27,380 nucleotides of DNA, taken from Lachnospiraceae bacterium (GTDB taxonomy: Bacteria > Bacillota_A > Clostridia > Lachnospirales > Lachnospiraceae). The stretch's first letter is position 1, and every line of letters starts with the position of its first letter. The position numbers were made by a program, and so were the translations under genes. The notes beneath the pieces were generated by a model that saw only the letters and a list, made by a program, of their open reading frames with translations, was not told the origin of the DNA and made no database searches. The DNA lies in assembly GCA_016291475.1 (NCBI GenBank), contig JAEEXJ010000037.1, forward strand, positions 1-27,380. The letters are read 5' to 3'. Shown piece after piece: positions 18,101 through 24,842 of the stretch.

Positions 18101-18284
18101 AGCGATCATGGGTGTAAATGAAGGCACATTCAATGTGAATACTTCACAGACATACGTTATAACCCTTAAGAACTATCCCGCAGGCGCAGATGCCATGGAT
18201 CTTCTGTTCGGTTCTACTCCTGCAAACACAAAAAAATTCAATTATTCGGTAAACGGAAATACAGGAACATATAACGTACCTTGA
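12114..18284 (+). CDS. Giant prepilin with GG-x-[IV]-G repeat (beta-solenoid) adhesin region, 2056 residues
   Basis: Leader MIFREHDSKKNINAG is followed by the prepilin segment FTLVEMIVVLVILGILASA: cleavage after Gly15, Glu20 at mature position 5, helix to about 45. Residues ~60-780 are a non-repetitive secreted region. From ~783 to ~2000, about 29 repeats carry a core such as MGGLVG, LGGAVG, AGGVIG, VGGCIG, TGGIIG. The most regular stretch (about 1651-1785) has 33-34-residue units with SITG before and TGGIIG at each start. Such Gly-rich repeats resemble GLUG-type adhesin repeats and suggest a beta-solenoid. Ordinary pilins are 120-200 residues. The start at 12114 (ATGA overlap, AGAGGA box upstream) replaces an in-frame ATG at 12033 inside the upstream gene. 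Inferred role: pilus-borne adhesin or tip subunit. Confidence 0.88.
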   Translation: MIFREHDSKKNINAGFTLVEMIVVLVILGILASAAVYSIMAYIDMTRYNNNQRTAETIYQSAQASLNHMSENGSLDEWSRALIGPKGLNDEGSDGIGTEDPSQDNNRELFDTKFNPGSFRLFPDKLPNSLPGQSVHMRYAVTYTPGANNAQNDLIKELIYQDFKATDVMSGIITIEFDVEKALDASGNLHLSTSVCSVFYDSKRTTWNLQAYNNHTDLTVPYRDGEYRQKTSLIGYYCGDVSLSSIDSVFVPSEVEVNDFTLRNGETLDIKWSVKSDDNPVTGVPDHVHYTFTLFNADTDEKFCDLVLNENSIFEGYPQQNLYQKGFYEALKFSKDNFDLLLEDHTTNLSFVGHTGTRDYTVLYTKETVSDLRGIPITVYKASIQGIAKVYVHRVSPSHYAFDYNSEGNKLFQNDNYFNFPITISYEIYDVYGSTISEGVYYSLSLDAMMSRNLIDNAMNPASGTAAETLKTLNYSFHRLTAPNITKLVANGFPTNFYATMFAENDDFGDAYAAYKGTHIAATDTVYASRALDDPVYYISEGNYRYMDQAASKENGKNYAVVNSYFGDLGTGSVGTKPTIGGTDRAVITSYRHLYNIRMLENNTGIDVCYSIVRDLNWYTMKTVAGNPVYSSDVVVYSPVNNVGIVPHSPVPIPGPTAITHKEYGDDLCVVSFPSIPKVNTHTTLQAVTDTLTGKIASINNLQMRMESFFDRNQNASSLDGYGLINVNRGNIINIRANGMTLLLSDVPDGSPDDTDEIKSAVTSLVNTTVDSTNALIFKGSSPMGGLVGTNIGNIGSPTITDKENNTIKFSNCIITSLYKDSSDNWHLYELSACGVIVGDNGATSVANAPGYLYGHLETTGKFVSANWLNVSGSVGYTRSDIDAFIRVNNTEDTDKAIIDFGSDITSVLYATSDSLGGAVGSTLNNANFCQNSKVATLSYSCTSDGILSITEDLGLASPVDPLEYAIDVTLDSHSYILCKTDEESKDVKRETGIGGAVGRISHYGGGIISIRVRNEGVITSSDGKSYVKNLGGAVGIITSSDVSDVSILVINDNNSHIGSYTYSDNGVNKTYYGYAHTTGGAVGKINALNGINANVLISVINNGDIYGDCTHAGNQLNTNVDKTTGGIGGAVGAITGGQNTLPLFRIASFNYGTIIGNTNAHPISDAKCNNSGIGGSVGLIRFMPRASSIYCFESGSIHSYGNNAGGVIGTQTGALSSDPSGVSTTITAKLQSGSKIVSDLSNAGGVIGNAQNICSYMALRSIVSGSVSVNAVANCGGVCGLFKAGNNSANSSLSLVQGDAGSVTLTVNACKSALSGTVYDTDTVNAGGLIGYLTVGNSEIKTAFNLPTQTAGNTVIVNVDSYDNAGGMIGRLDNTNHSTTSDMTVVLNPYSHVHARNANAGGAIGLLNTNKNFNSTVSVNSYVYLNSAAPIIQADGENVGGCIGSSILGMTVTSSITMTSNGGYVRGGNHIGGVIGSLTGSPSISETGEILLTGNILAIDGTYLSPENKILSSNIGGCIGNSSGTKIYGSVRSNLTNLAINGYEYVGGCIGRLTGGEIGENAHVIYEGTNSLISGKGNIGGCIGKVESVGNISGEISYIGESAHILCASADESPEYAGGIAGSVTGSYFKNSSVLSFASAGASISGGNYTGGIIGAMSSGTIEGSSKMVFGGEGTAITGANYTGGIIGYANTGISIKNTSVLLYEATTSSITGSEHTGGIIGCYETNAKIENSPQLIYNGQDSSITGTKHTGGIFGEVYNGSSSESSKYTFTGKNISITGTDNVGGIIGYSNAFSNAAAITLAPVSECTIKGNNYVGGIAGLAYSRNNENLHKKPKVILDNCTLSITGSGYTGGIVGAAENNCYYSGGSIQVKNSALSIRSTDSAAGGNVGHISGGNIGKGTTLEIRCEGTSTVSVNAATYAGGLVGKIEGAFQNTPFISLVSNSNSQITVSGNTAAGGIVGYNSSTFGRTEGDSSTIRIPDGGSIDISSSGTWGAIMGVNEGTFNVNTSQTYVITLKNYPAGADAMDLLFGSTPANTKKFNYSVNGNTGTYNVP

Positions 18285-18302
18285 TCAAACAGGTGAATAA
18301 CC

Positions 18303-18785
18303 ATGGATGATTTAAATAGCAATTCCAAAACTGAATTCTATGTAAAAGAAAGTACGGGCAGATTCGGAAAAATCGCGCGGATCCTGATCATTGTCGCTTT
18401 GATCATCGGTGTCATTGTATTTATATCCGGTATAGGATCCGGTGCAAGAACAGCTCTTGGACACGCCAAAGATATCCGGGTTGCAATGAAGCTTGTATCA
18501 CTGGAATTCTATAAAGGTGATGAGTCTATATACGATCCTTCATATCAGACAGGTCTTGCCCCGGATGCACTTACCAGGATGCAGACCATGATTCCCATAA
18601 AAGGTGAGATCACACTTACGGGATGGGATTACGAAAATGATATTCCTCTTTCTTTTACATACAGGGAAGGAAGATATCTTGTGGAATACAAGGATGTAGG
18701 AAGCGGGGACGGAACATACGGAATGAACGGTGACTGGACAGTATACTACGATCTTAAGGTACTGGAATACTCAGCAGGAGAATAA
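18303..18785 (+). CDS. Single-span membrane protein in the pilus operon, unknown
   Basis: This 160-residue protein has a cytoplasmic N-terminus of about 24 residues (MDDLNSNSKTEFYVKESTGR), one membrane segment (about 26-46, ARILIIVALIIGVIVFISGI), and an extracytoplasmic domain of about 110 residues ending EYSAGE. It lacks a classical prepilin site with Glu5, so I do not call it a pilin. It lies between the giant prepilin and pilC with short gaps (18 and 6 bases), so it is very likely co-transcribed. A role in anchoring or assembling the giant subunit is possible but only suggested by position. Confidence 0.75.
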   Translation: MDDLNSNSKTEFYVKESTGRFGKIARILIIVALIIGVIVFISGIGSGARTALGHAKDIRVAMKLVSLEFYKGDESIYDPSYQTGLAPDALTRMQTMIPIKGEITLTGWDYENDIPLSFTYREGRYLVEYKDVGSGDGTYGMNGDWTVYYDLKVLEYSAGE

Positions 18786-18791
18786 AAAAAG

Positions 18792-19988
18792 ATGCCTGAC
18801 TACAGATACACAGCACAAACCAAAAACGGAAAACAGATCAAAGGACGGATTAAAGCTTCCGATGAAAGAGAGATCAGAAAGCTTGTAAGCAGCAAAGATC
18901 AGACTCTTCTCTACTACGAAGCAGTAACGAAGCAGATAGCTCTGAAGCCGCTGAAAAAATCTCAGCTTTCGGATTTCTGCAGACAGATGGGCGAGCTCAT
19001 CAAATCCGGTATCTCAATACTCCGTGCACTCGAGATCCAGGGAGCTGATGAATCGATTACTCCCTATGAGAAAGAACTCTATATGAGACTCAGGGACAGA
19101 GTCGTTCAGGGTATTGCATTGTCAACCGCCATGGAAGAACTATATCCCGCATTTCCTCCGCTCCTCGTATATATGTTCAGAGCTGCGGAAAGCTCAGGTA
19201 ATCTTGATACCACATCCCTCAGGCTGGCAGATCAATATCAAAAAGAAAACCATCTTGAGTCAGAGGCCAAAAATGCACTTACTTACCCGAAAATACTGGC
19301 TGCACTTATCGTAGGTGTCGTGGGAATCATATTCGGATTCATCATGCCACAGTTTGAAGAACTCTTCAATGAGATGCCGGTTCTTCCCGCACCGACGAGA
19401 TTCCTGCTCGGCGTAAGTGATTTTGTCAGGAACTACTGGTATCTGCTTTTGATCTTTGCGGTGCTTATATGGATATTCGGAGGAATAGTTTCAAGAATAC
19501 CCTCGGTAAGATTAGTGATCGACAAGTTCAAGGTAAGAGGACCGTTGGGAAAACTCCAGAAAGTAATCTACTCCGCACGATTCGCCAGAACAATGAGTTC
19601 ACTTTACTCGGCAGGCATTCCCATAGACCAATGTCTTTCCATAGCCCGTCAGACCATAGGCAACTCATACATAGAACACCAATTTAATGATGTGATCAAA
19701 GCCGTACAGGCGGGCGGTCTGCTCTCTGATGCGCTTGATAATGTAGACGGCTTCGTATCAAAACTTTCATCCGTCGTAAGAGTCGGTGAAGAAACAGGTT
19801 CGCTGGATTCAATGCTCGTAAATGTCGCTGACAATCTCGACTTTGCATCCGAACAGGCACTGACCCGAATGGTCAAGTACATAGAACCTGTAATGATAGT
19901 AATAATGGCCGTGATCGTCGGTTTCATCATGATCGGTGTCATACTTCCGATCTACCAGTCCTATTCAACAATCGGTGCAGGTCAATAA
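18792..19988 (+). CDS. pilC: Type IV pilus inner-membrane platform protein PilC/GspF
   Basis: The 398 residues begin MPDYRYTAQTKNGKQIKGRI, the usual PilC/GspF start, followed by two T2SF domains (about 60-185 and 262-388). Each has the family pattern: FCRQMGELIKSGISILRALE and FARTMSSLYSAGIPIDQCLS, and VYMFRAAESSGNLDTT and VVRVGEETGSLDSML. Membrane spans lie at about 165-188, 208-232 and 367-390. It is the polytopic platform that couples the PilB ATPase to pilin insertion. AGGAG lies about 11 bases before the start. Confidence 0.95.
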   Translation: MPDYRYTAQTKNGKQIKGRIKASDEREIRKLVSSKDQTLLYYEAVTKQIALKPLKKSQLSDFCRQMGELIKSGISILRALEIQGADESITPYEKELYMRLRDRVVQGIALSTAMEELYPAFPPLLVYMFRAAESSGNLDTTSLRLADQYQKENHLESEAKNALTYPKILAALIVGVVGIIFGFIMPQFEELFNEMPVLPAPTRFLLGVSDFVRNYWYLLLIFAVLIWIFGGIVSRIPSVRLVIDKFKVRGPLGKLQKVIYSARFARTMSSLYSAGIPIDQCLSIARQTIGNSYIEHQFNDVIKAVQAGGLLSDALDNVDGFVSKLSSVVRVGEETGSLDSMLVNVADNLDFASEQALTRMVKYIEPVMIVIMAVIVGFIMIGVILPIYQSYSTIGAGQ

Positions 19989-20009
19989 TTTATTTACGGG
20001 AGAGAGAAA

Positions 20010-21491
20010 ATGTCCGTTTCTGTATTTTTTTCAAACAAAAATATTCAGATCGTTGTCGGAAAAAGCAAGGGAAAGTCTATATACATAGACCGTCTCATTG
20101 AAGCATCCATGCCGGAAAACGCCATACTCAACGGTGTCATCATCGAAGGCGGTGCGGAGGTTATATCCGCTAAGCTTAAGGAGCTGTGGTCCGTTAACAA
20201 GATAAGCGGAAATGCAGATCTGATAATCAACAGCCCTCAGCTTATCTCCAACCGTGTAACGATGCCTTTGATTTCCAAGCAGGCAAGTATTACGGACTAT
20301 CTGGATAAGCAGACCAATCTGGATGAATTCGGAAGATTCGAATCACCCTTAAAGGGCTGGTATCCCATCGAGACCAATAAGAAGGAAAAAACTCAGAACG
20401 TCATAACCGAGGTTGCTGAGCGTACTTTCATTGAAACATATATAAAGATCTTCTCTGATGCGGGTATCACTCTCAATTCCGTACACGACGGTGTAAGCCT
20501 TGCTACAGAGCTTCTTGCCACATGCATAAGAGGCACAACCGCCATCTACATGATCCGTGATGCCCAAATGCTTGTAACCATACTTTATGAAAACGGAAAG
20601 TATTATTATAACTCTACCAAAAGGCTTTTCCAGCAGCCCGGCACGCAGGAATTTGCAGCTGAGATCAGAAGTAACATTTCCGGCATAAAGCAGTTCGCAT
20701 CATCCAAGCATCTCTCCGGCACCATCACCGATGTGTTCTTCGCAGGAATGACTCCCGAAGATGTAAGCATGCTACAAAGATATCTGGCAGATACGGATCC
20801 CGATATATCAGTTCACGGAACCGCAGCCCCTTCACATATCCATTTCAGAAAATGGAGCGACCGTCTGTCATCGTTTATCTATCCCATATCCGGACTTATG
20901 GTCCCCCAGACAGGATTCCCTGTTCTTAAGGCCATCAGGAAAAATGATGAAAAATACAACAGGAAGGTCGAGTTATACAAGAAATCCATACCTGTCATAA
21001 TCACGACCGCTGTACTGATACTTATCACGATCTTTATGCTGATAATCAGGATCAGCACCGCACAAAGATTACGTGATATCGAAAGCTACAATTCGCGTAT
21101 CGATGTAATGCAAAGTGCCATGGAATACGACGCCTTCATCACCCGTTCGGCAGCTGACGGAAAACAGCAAGGCGGTGCGGATCTGCTTCGTACATACATT
21201 GATACTTATCCCATACCGGATTCAAGCGTCAACGAACAGATAATAAACGCGGCATCCAAACATAATGTCTCTGTCGAGTTCAGTTCATACAATTCGGGAG
21301 ACGGTGTTTTTGCTACCACCGCTTCCTCTCCTACGGTAGAGAATATCAATATGTTCATAGCGGATCTGCTCAATATGGATATATTTGAAAATGTCGACTA
21401 TACAGGCTACTCGTGGAATGAAAGCGACGGTGCCTGGTCCATCAAAGTCATCTGTACCCTTAGCGGACAATCTGCAAAGGAGGAAGAATAA
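20010..21491 (+). CDS. Fused PilM-PilN assembly protein
   Basis: This is a 493-residue protein. Residues 1-~310 follow the PilM actin-like plan (PENAILNGVIIEGGAEVISAKLKELW near 35-60; DGVSLATELLA; a segment IKQFASSKHLSGTITDVFFAGM), and ~315-493 follow the PilN plan: short basic region RKVELYKK, one membrane span (about 327-349), then a coiled coil and periplasmic-type domain. In most bacteria these are two proteins that bind through the N-terminus of PilN; here they are one chain. The phosphate-binding DIG-type motifs expected in PilM are not obvious (the start is VFFSNKNIQIVVG), so ATP binding may be lost. The ribosome binding site is GGGAGAG. The start of pilO abuts the stop. Confidence 0.82.
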   Translation: MSVSVFFSNKNIQIVVGKSKGKSIYIDRLIEASMPENAILNGVIIEGGAEVISAKLKELWSVNKISGNADLIINSPQLISNRVTMPLISKQASITDYLDKQTNLDEFGRFESPLKGWYPIETNKKEKTQNVITEVAERTFIETYIKIFSDAGITLNSVHDGVSLATELLATCIRGTTAIYMIRDAQMLVTILYENGKYYYNSTKRLFQQPGTQEFAAEIRSNISGIKQFASSKHLSGTITDVFFAGMTPEDVSMLQRYLADTDPDISVHGTAAPSHIHFRKWSDRLSSFIYPISGLMVPQTGFPVLKAIRKNDEKYNRKVELYKKSIPVIITTAVLILITIFMLIIRISTAQRLRDIESYNSRIDVMQSAMEYDAFITRSAADGKQQGGADLLRTYIDTYPIPDSSVNEQIINAASKHNVSVEFSSYNSGDGVFATTASSPTVENINMFIADLLNMDIFENVDYTGYSWNESDGAWSIKVICTLSGQSAKEEE

Positions 21492-22322
21492 ATGAATTTC
21501 AGTTCATCACTCACAGCCAGAGATAAAAAACTTCTCAACCTGCTGGTATATATATTGATCCTGTTCATCTTCGGATGGTGTCTTATCAGACCTTTGTATA
21601 GAAAAACCGTTGAGGATCAGGAAAGGATCAGAATAGAATCAGCGTTAAAAGCTAAAAACGAAGCAAAAGTAATCGGACTTACGACTGCCGAAGCTTTATC
21701 GGACAGATTCGCGGAAGATCTTGCGAATTCAACATCGATCTACTACGAATACATGGATAGTTCGGAAATAGATAAGCTGGTAACCTCCTATGTATTAAAA
21801 AGAGGACTTCTTGCCAGAGATCTGACCATCAATATGCCTCAGGGATATGTTGACGAAAAACCTTATCTCTATTCGGATATTCAGACCTCTGAAACGGAAG
21901 CTGCTCCGGAAGTTCAGTCCCCCGAGATTACCGAAGCTCCTGCGGAAGAGGAGATTAAATCCGGTTCCTACTACAAAGAAGCCGTTCTCAGTTTCGTGAC
22001 CGGATATGAATCTTCGGATATGGGAATCATTTCCAATCCGATGGAAGAATATACAACCGAACTGAAGAATGTCACATCCACCGAAAGTTCCGGACTTCTC
22101 TGCGTAGAACTTACACTCGTGGTTGAAGGTGATATCGAAGCCGAACAGGCTGTCATAGATGATCTGGCTCATAACCCTTCGGTAAGGATCACGGGATTTA
22201 CATGGATAACTCTCGATCCCGTTACATTTATTCTGGAAGACGGATCGGTACTCGTAGTCGAGAGCGATCAGAGACAGTTACAGATCTCGGTTAATTTGTA
22301 CATGAAAGACAAGGCGGAATAA
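21492..22322 (+). CDS. PilO/GspM-like assembly protein
   Basis: The 276 residues begin with a short cytoplasmic N-terminus (LTARDKKLLNLL, as in GspM/PilO), a membrane span about 15-33 (YILILFIFGWCLI), and a coiled coil (TVEDQERIRIESALKAKNEAK). A Glu/Pro-rich linker (about 132-155, SETEAAPEVQSPEITEAPAE) precedes a C-terminal ferredoxin-like domain, where PilO proteins dimerise with PilN. It follows the PilM-PilN gene with no gap; its ribosome binding site AAGGAGG lies in the last codons of that gene. It is expected to complete the PilMNO alignment complex between platform and cell wall. Confidence 0.82.
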   Translation: MNFSSSLTARDKKLLNLLVYILILFIFGWCLIRPLYRKTVEDQERIRIESALKAKNEAKVIGLTTAEALSDRFAEDLANSTSIYYEYMDSSEIDKLVTSYVLKRGLLARDLTINMPQGYVDEKPYLYSDIQTSETEAAPEVQSPEITEAPAEEEIKSGSYYKEAVLSFVTGYESSDMGIISNPMEEYTTELKNVTSTESSGLLCVELTLVVEGDIEAEQAVIDDLAHNPSVRITGFTWITLDPVTFILEDGSVLVVESDQRQLQISVNLYMKDKAE

Positions 22323-22341
22323 ATGACGCTTGTGTCATTTG
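22322..22341. repeat. Small hairpin between pilO and pilB
   Basis: AAATGAC / GTCATTT form a 7-bp stem with a 6-base loop right at the pilO stop. No U tract follows. It could protect or process the message, but no function is shown. Confidence 0.4.
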
Positions 22342-22369
22342 ATCAATTTCGAAACAAGGGAGATTAGAT

Positions 22370-24055
22370 ATGGAAGCAGGCTCTTCTACCAAAATCAGGA
22401 TCGGCGATCTGATGGTTGCAGCGGGTTATATCAATGAAGCCCAGCTTGCGGATGCACTTCATGAACAGAAAGAATCGAAAAAACGACTGGGTGAGATCCT
22501 GATCGAAAAAGGATACGTTACGGAAACACAGATGCTCTACACCCTGGGAAGCCGTATGGGACTTGAAGTGGTCGATCTGTCCACATACCCCGTAGACAGC
22601 AATGCGGTCAAAACCATTCCCAGCCAGATGGCATCAAGTTATCTGATGCTTCCCGTGGCATTCCGCGAAGGAACTCTTATAGTTGCGGTAAACGATCCGC
22701 TTGATTTTATCAATATCGAGGACGTACGCCAGACCAGCGGTATGAACGTTGAAACTGTTTTGGCAGAACGGGCCTCTATTGAAAATGCCATCAATTATTA
22801 CTACGCCGAAGTACAGACCAAGCGTGCCGCACAATCTGCCAATGAATCCGCGGTATCTTCCGAGGTCAGGGAAATGGTCATCGATGCAGGTGCCGGCGCA
22901 GACGATGCGCCTATCATCAACCTGGTCAACTCCCTTTTGGACAAGGCTTATCAGGATAATGCATCCGATGTCCATATCGAGCCTTTCGAAAAAGAGCTCC
23001 ATGTCCGTCTTCGTATGGACGGTGCGCTCATCGACTACATGACTCTCCAGAAAAACGTTCAGGGATCACTCATAGCCCGTATCAAGATCATGTCCGAACT
23101 TGATATCGCAGAAAAAAGAGTACCTCAGGACGGTCACTTCAGGATCAAGATAAGAGATCAGATCGTGAACGTCAGAGTTTCCGTAATCCCTACGGTATTC
23201 GGTGAAAAGGTCGTAATGAGAATTCTTGCCGGAAACTCAAGGATAGACAATGCGTCCACCTTCGGTATGGAGCAGAGTAATTACGAAAAGTTCAGCAGAA
23301 TGCTTAAATCCCCCAACGGCCTTATCTATATCACGGGACCTACCGGATCGGGTAAGACCACAACCCTTTACATGGCACTGGATTCGCTCTCGGACAGACA
23401 GGTTAATATATCCACCATCGAAGACCCCGTGGAGAAGAATCTCAACAGACTAAACCAGATGCAGGTCCATCCCACTGCCGGACTCACATTCGATTCGGGA
23501 CTCAGGGCACTCTTAAGACAGGACCCCGATATCATAATGGTAGGAGAAACCCGTGACTCCGAAACTGCCAGCATCTCATTAAGGGCAGCTATCACAGGTC
23601 ACCTGGTTCTCTCAACTCTACACACCAACGATGCGGTTTCTACCATAATAAGACTCATAGATATGGGCGCGGAGCCCTATCTCCTCTCATCGGCGCTGGT
23701 GGGTGCGATCGCACAGAGACTTATGAGAAAGGTTTGCCCCGCCTGCGGAAGGGTAACCGGGCTGGATGAATACCAAAGAGCCTTTGCCGGACGTGACATG
23801 CCGGGTGCCAGATCCGCCGTAGGATGCGCAAAATGCCACGGAACCGGATACAGCGGACGAATCGCCGTACATGAAGTTCTCTACGTGGACAGGGGCATCA
23901 GAAAGCTTATTGCAGAGGGTGCGGATGCGGATACCATCAAGAAATACGCCGTCGAACAGCAGGGTATGAAAACCCTCAAGCAGGCCGGACTTGAGCTTGT
24001 GGAAAAAGGCATTACGACAATGGAAGAACTGGAAAAAATTGCCTATAACGAATAA
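22370..24055 (+). CDS. pilB: Type IV pilus extension ATPase PilB/GspE
   Basis: The 561 residues start with an MshEN/T2SSE_N domain with two motif copies, RIGDLMVAAGYINEAQLADAL (10-30) and RLGEILIEKGYVTETQMLYTL (39-59), a pattern that binds c-di-GMP in MshE. The hexameric ATPase core has Walker A GPTGSGKTTT (about 323-332), the Asp box TIEDPVE, Walker B LRQDPDIIMVGE (about 383-394), and His box STLHTNDA. Zinc cysteines are CPACG (about 456) and CAKCHGTG (about 486). It powers pilus extension from the cytoplasm through PilC. AGGGAG lies upstream of the start. It is the last gene before the pilin's own promoter. c-di-GMP binding is inferred from the motif only. Confidence 0.96.
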   Translation: MEAGSSTKIRIGDLMVAAGYINEAQLADALHEQKESKKRLGEILIEKGYVTETQMLYTLGSRMGLEVVDLSTYPVDSNAVKTIPSQMASSYLMLPVAFREGTLIVAVNDPLDFINIEDVRQTSGMNVETVLAERASIENAINYYYAEVQTKRAAQSANESAVSSEVREMVIDAGAGADDAPIINLVNSLLDKAYQDNASDVHIEPFEKELHVRLRMDGALIDYMTLQKNVQGSLIARIKIMSELDIAEKRVPQDGHFRIKIRDQIVNVRVSVIPTVFGEKVVMRILAGNSRIDNASTFGMEQSNYEKFSRMLKSPNGLIYITGPTGSGKTTTLYMALDSLSDRQVNISTIEDPVEKNLNRLNQMQVHPTAGLTFDSGLRALLRQDPDIIMVGETRDSETASISLRAAITGHLVLSTLHTNDAVSTIIRLIDMGAEPYLLSSALVGAIAQRLMRKVCPACGRVTGLDEYQRAFAGRDMPGARSAVGCAKCHGTGYSGRIAVHEVLYVDRGIRKLIAEGADADTIKKYAVEQQGMKTLKQAGLELVEKGITTMEELEKIAYNE

Positions 24056-24109
24056 TTTTTCAAATTTGTGACAAATACGGAAAAGGTTTTCCCGAAAAGC
24101 TAAAGTATT

Positions 24110-24118
24110 TGTTATAAT
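24110..24118 (+). promoter_or_regulatory. Extended -10 promoter of the major pilin
   Basis: TGTTATAAT combines a perfect -10 with the TGn extension. The -35 is poor, and a short inverted repeat GGAAAA-GG-TTTTCC (24079-24092) sits where it would be. A separate promoter fits the much higher demand for the major pilin. Confidence 0.7.
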
Positions 24119-24132
24119 GACCGATATAAATA

Positions 24133-24164
24133 ACAGATACAAAACTTAAAGGAGTCTTATCTGT
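24133..24164 (+). promoter_or_regulatory. Leader hairpin of the major pilin mRNA with a decoy ribosome site in its loop
   Basis: ACAGATA / TATCTGT (24133-24139, 24158-24164) pair over 7 bp around an 18-base loop that contains AAAGGAG (24148-24154). The true site AAGGAGGG (24170-24177) is seven bases before the ATG. With transcription from about 24125, the hairpin would be near the 5' end, a position where such structures can stabilise mRNA. Confidence 0.5.
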
Positions 24165-24184
24165 ATTCTAAGGAGGGAAAAATA

Positions 24185-24631
24185 ATGAAAAAGAACAACA
24201 AAGGCTTTACACTCGTAGAACTCATCGTCGTACTTGTTATCCTGGCAATTCTTGCTGCAATCCTTGTTCCTACCCTTTTAGGATACATTGACAGAGCAAG
24301 ATCCGAGAAGGATTATTCAACCGCTCAGACCGTAAGAGTCGCTGCTCAGGCAGTCATTGACCAGGCATATGGTGACGGATATAAGACCGACAACGCCAAC
24401 ACGCTGACCGCAGTAACCAAGATCTCAGAGATGGAAGGAGACATGGCCAGCACCACCGGAACCTACGGTGATACCGTATATACCCTTTCAGGTGTAAAAA
24501 CGGCCGACGTATCCGCATTCACATTCCATTACGAAGGCGGAATCATCACCAAAGGAAACGTAACCATTAAGGGACATACATACTATCTTGTAAACGGTGC
24601 ATGGCAGACCACCGCTCCTGCAACTCCCTAA
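24185..24631 (+). CDS. pilA: Major type IV pilin
   Basis: This is a 148-residue class IVa-type prepilin with a short leader MKKNNKG, cleavage after Gly7, mature FTLVELIVVLVILAILAAILVPTLLGY with Glu12 at position 5, and Pro in the helix. The globular domain is about 100 residues and lacks cysteines, so no disulphide D-loop, as usual in Gram-positive pilins. It contains GDTVYTLSGV and ends WQTTAPATP. Strong ribosome binding site, separate promoter and strong terminator all suggest high expression. It follows the assembly operon by 129 bases. Confidence 0.95.
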   Translation: MKKNNKGFTLVELIVVLVILAILAAILVPTLLGYIDRARSEKDYSTAQTVRVAAQAVIDQAYGDGYKTDNANTLTAVTKISEMEGDMASTTGTYGDTVYTLSGVKTADVSAFTFHYEGGIITKGNVTIKGHTYYLVNGAWQTTAPATP

Positions 24632-24655
24632 TCAATAGCCGGAAATATAATACCA

Positions 24656-24689
24656 ATCCCCCGCAGAGCAATCTGCGGGGGATTTTTTT
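24656..24689 (+). terminator. Rho-independent terminator of the pilus cluster
   Basis: ATCCCCCGCAGA / TCTGCGGGGGAT form a perfect 12-bp stem with loop GCAA, followed by a run of T (24683-24689). It lies 25 bases after the pilA stop. Confidence 0.96.
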
Positions 24690-24719
24690 GCCAAATATTT
24701 AAATAACATTCGCTTGGCG

Positions 24720-24748
24720 TTGACGAGATTTTATACCAAATGTATTAT
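24720..24748 (+). promoter_or_regulatory. Uracil permease promoter
   Basis: TTGACG (24720-24725), a 17-bp spacer and TATTAT (24743-24748). The leader is about 88 bases, with a small hairpin TCCGC / GCGGA (24801-24820) just before the ribosome site. I see no match to the PyrR anti-antiterminator or to a purine riboswitch. Confidence 0.7.
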
Positions 24749-24842
24749 TAATATCGGTGTGAGGTACTAAATATAGTTGCCCTCCCCATACAATCGAAAA
24801 TCCGCGGAATTCACTGCGGACACTCAATTTCAGGAGGATAAT

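Noticed and set aside
24749..24842. PyrR site or purine riboswitch before the uracil permease
   Set aside because: Only a 5-bp hairpin (24801-24820) is present; no match to the PyrR-binding loop or the purine aptamer core.
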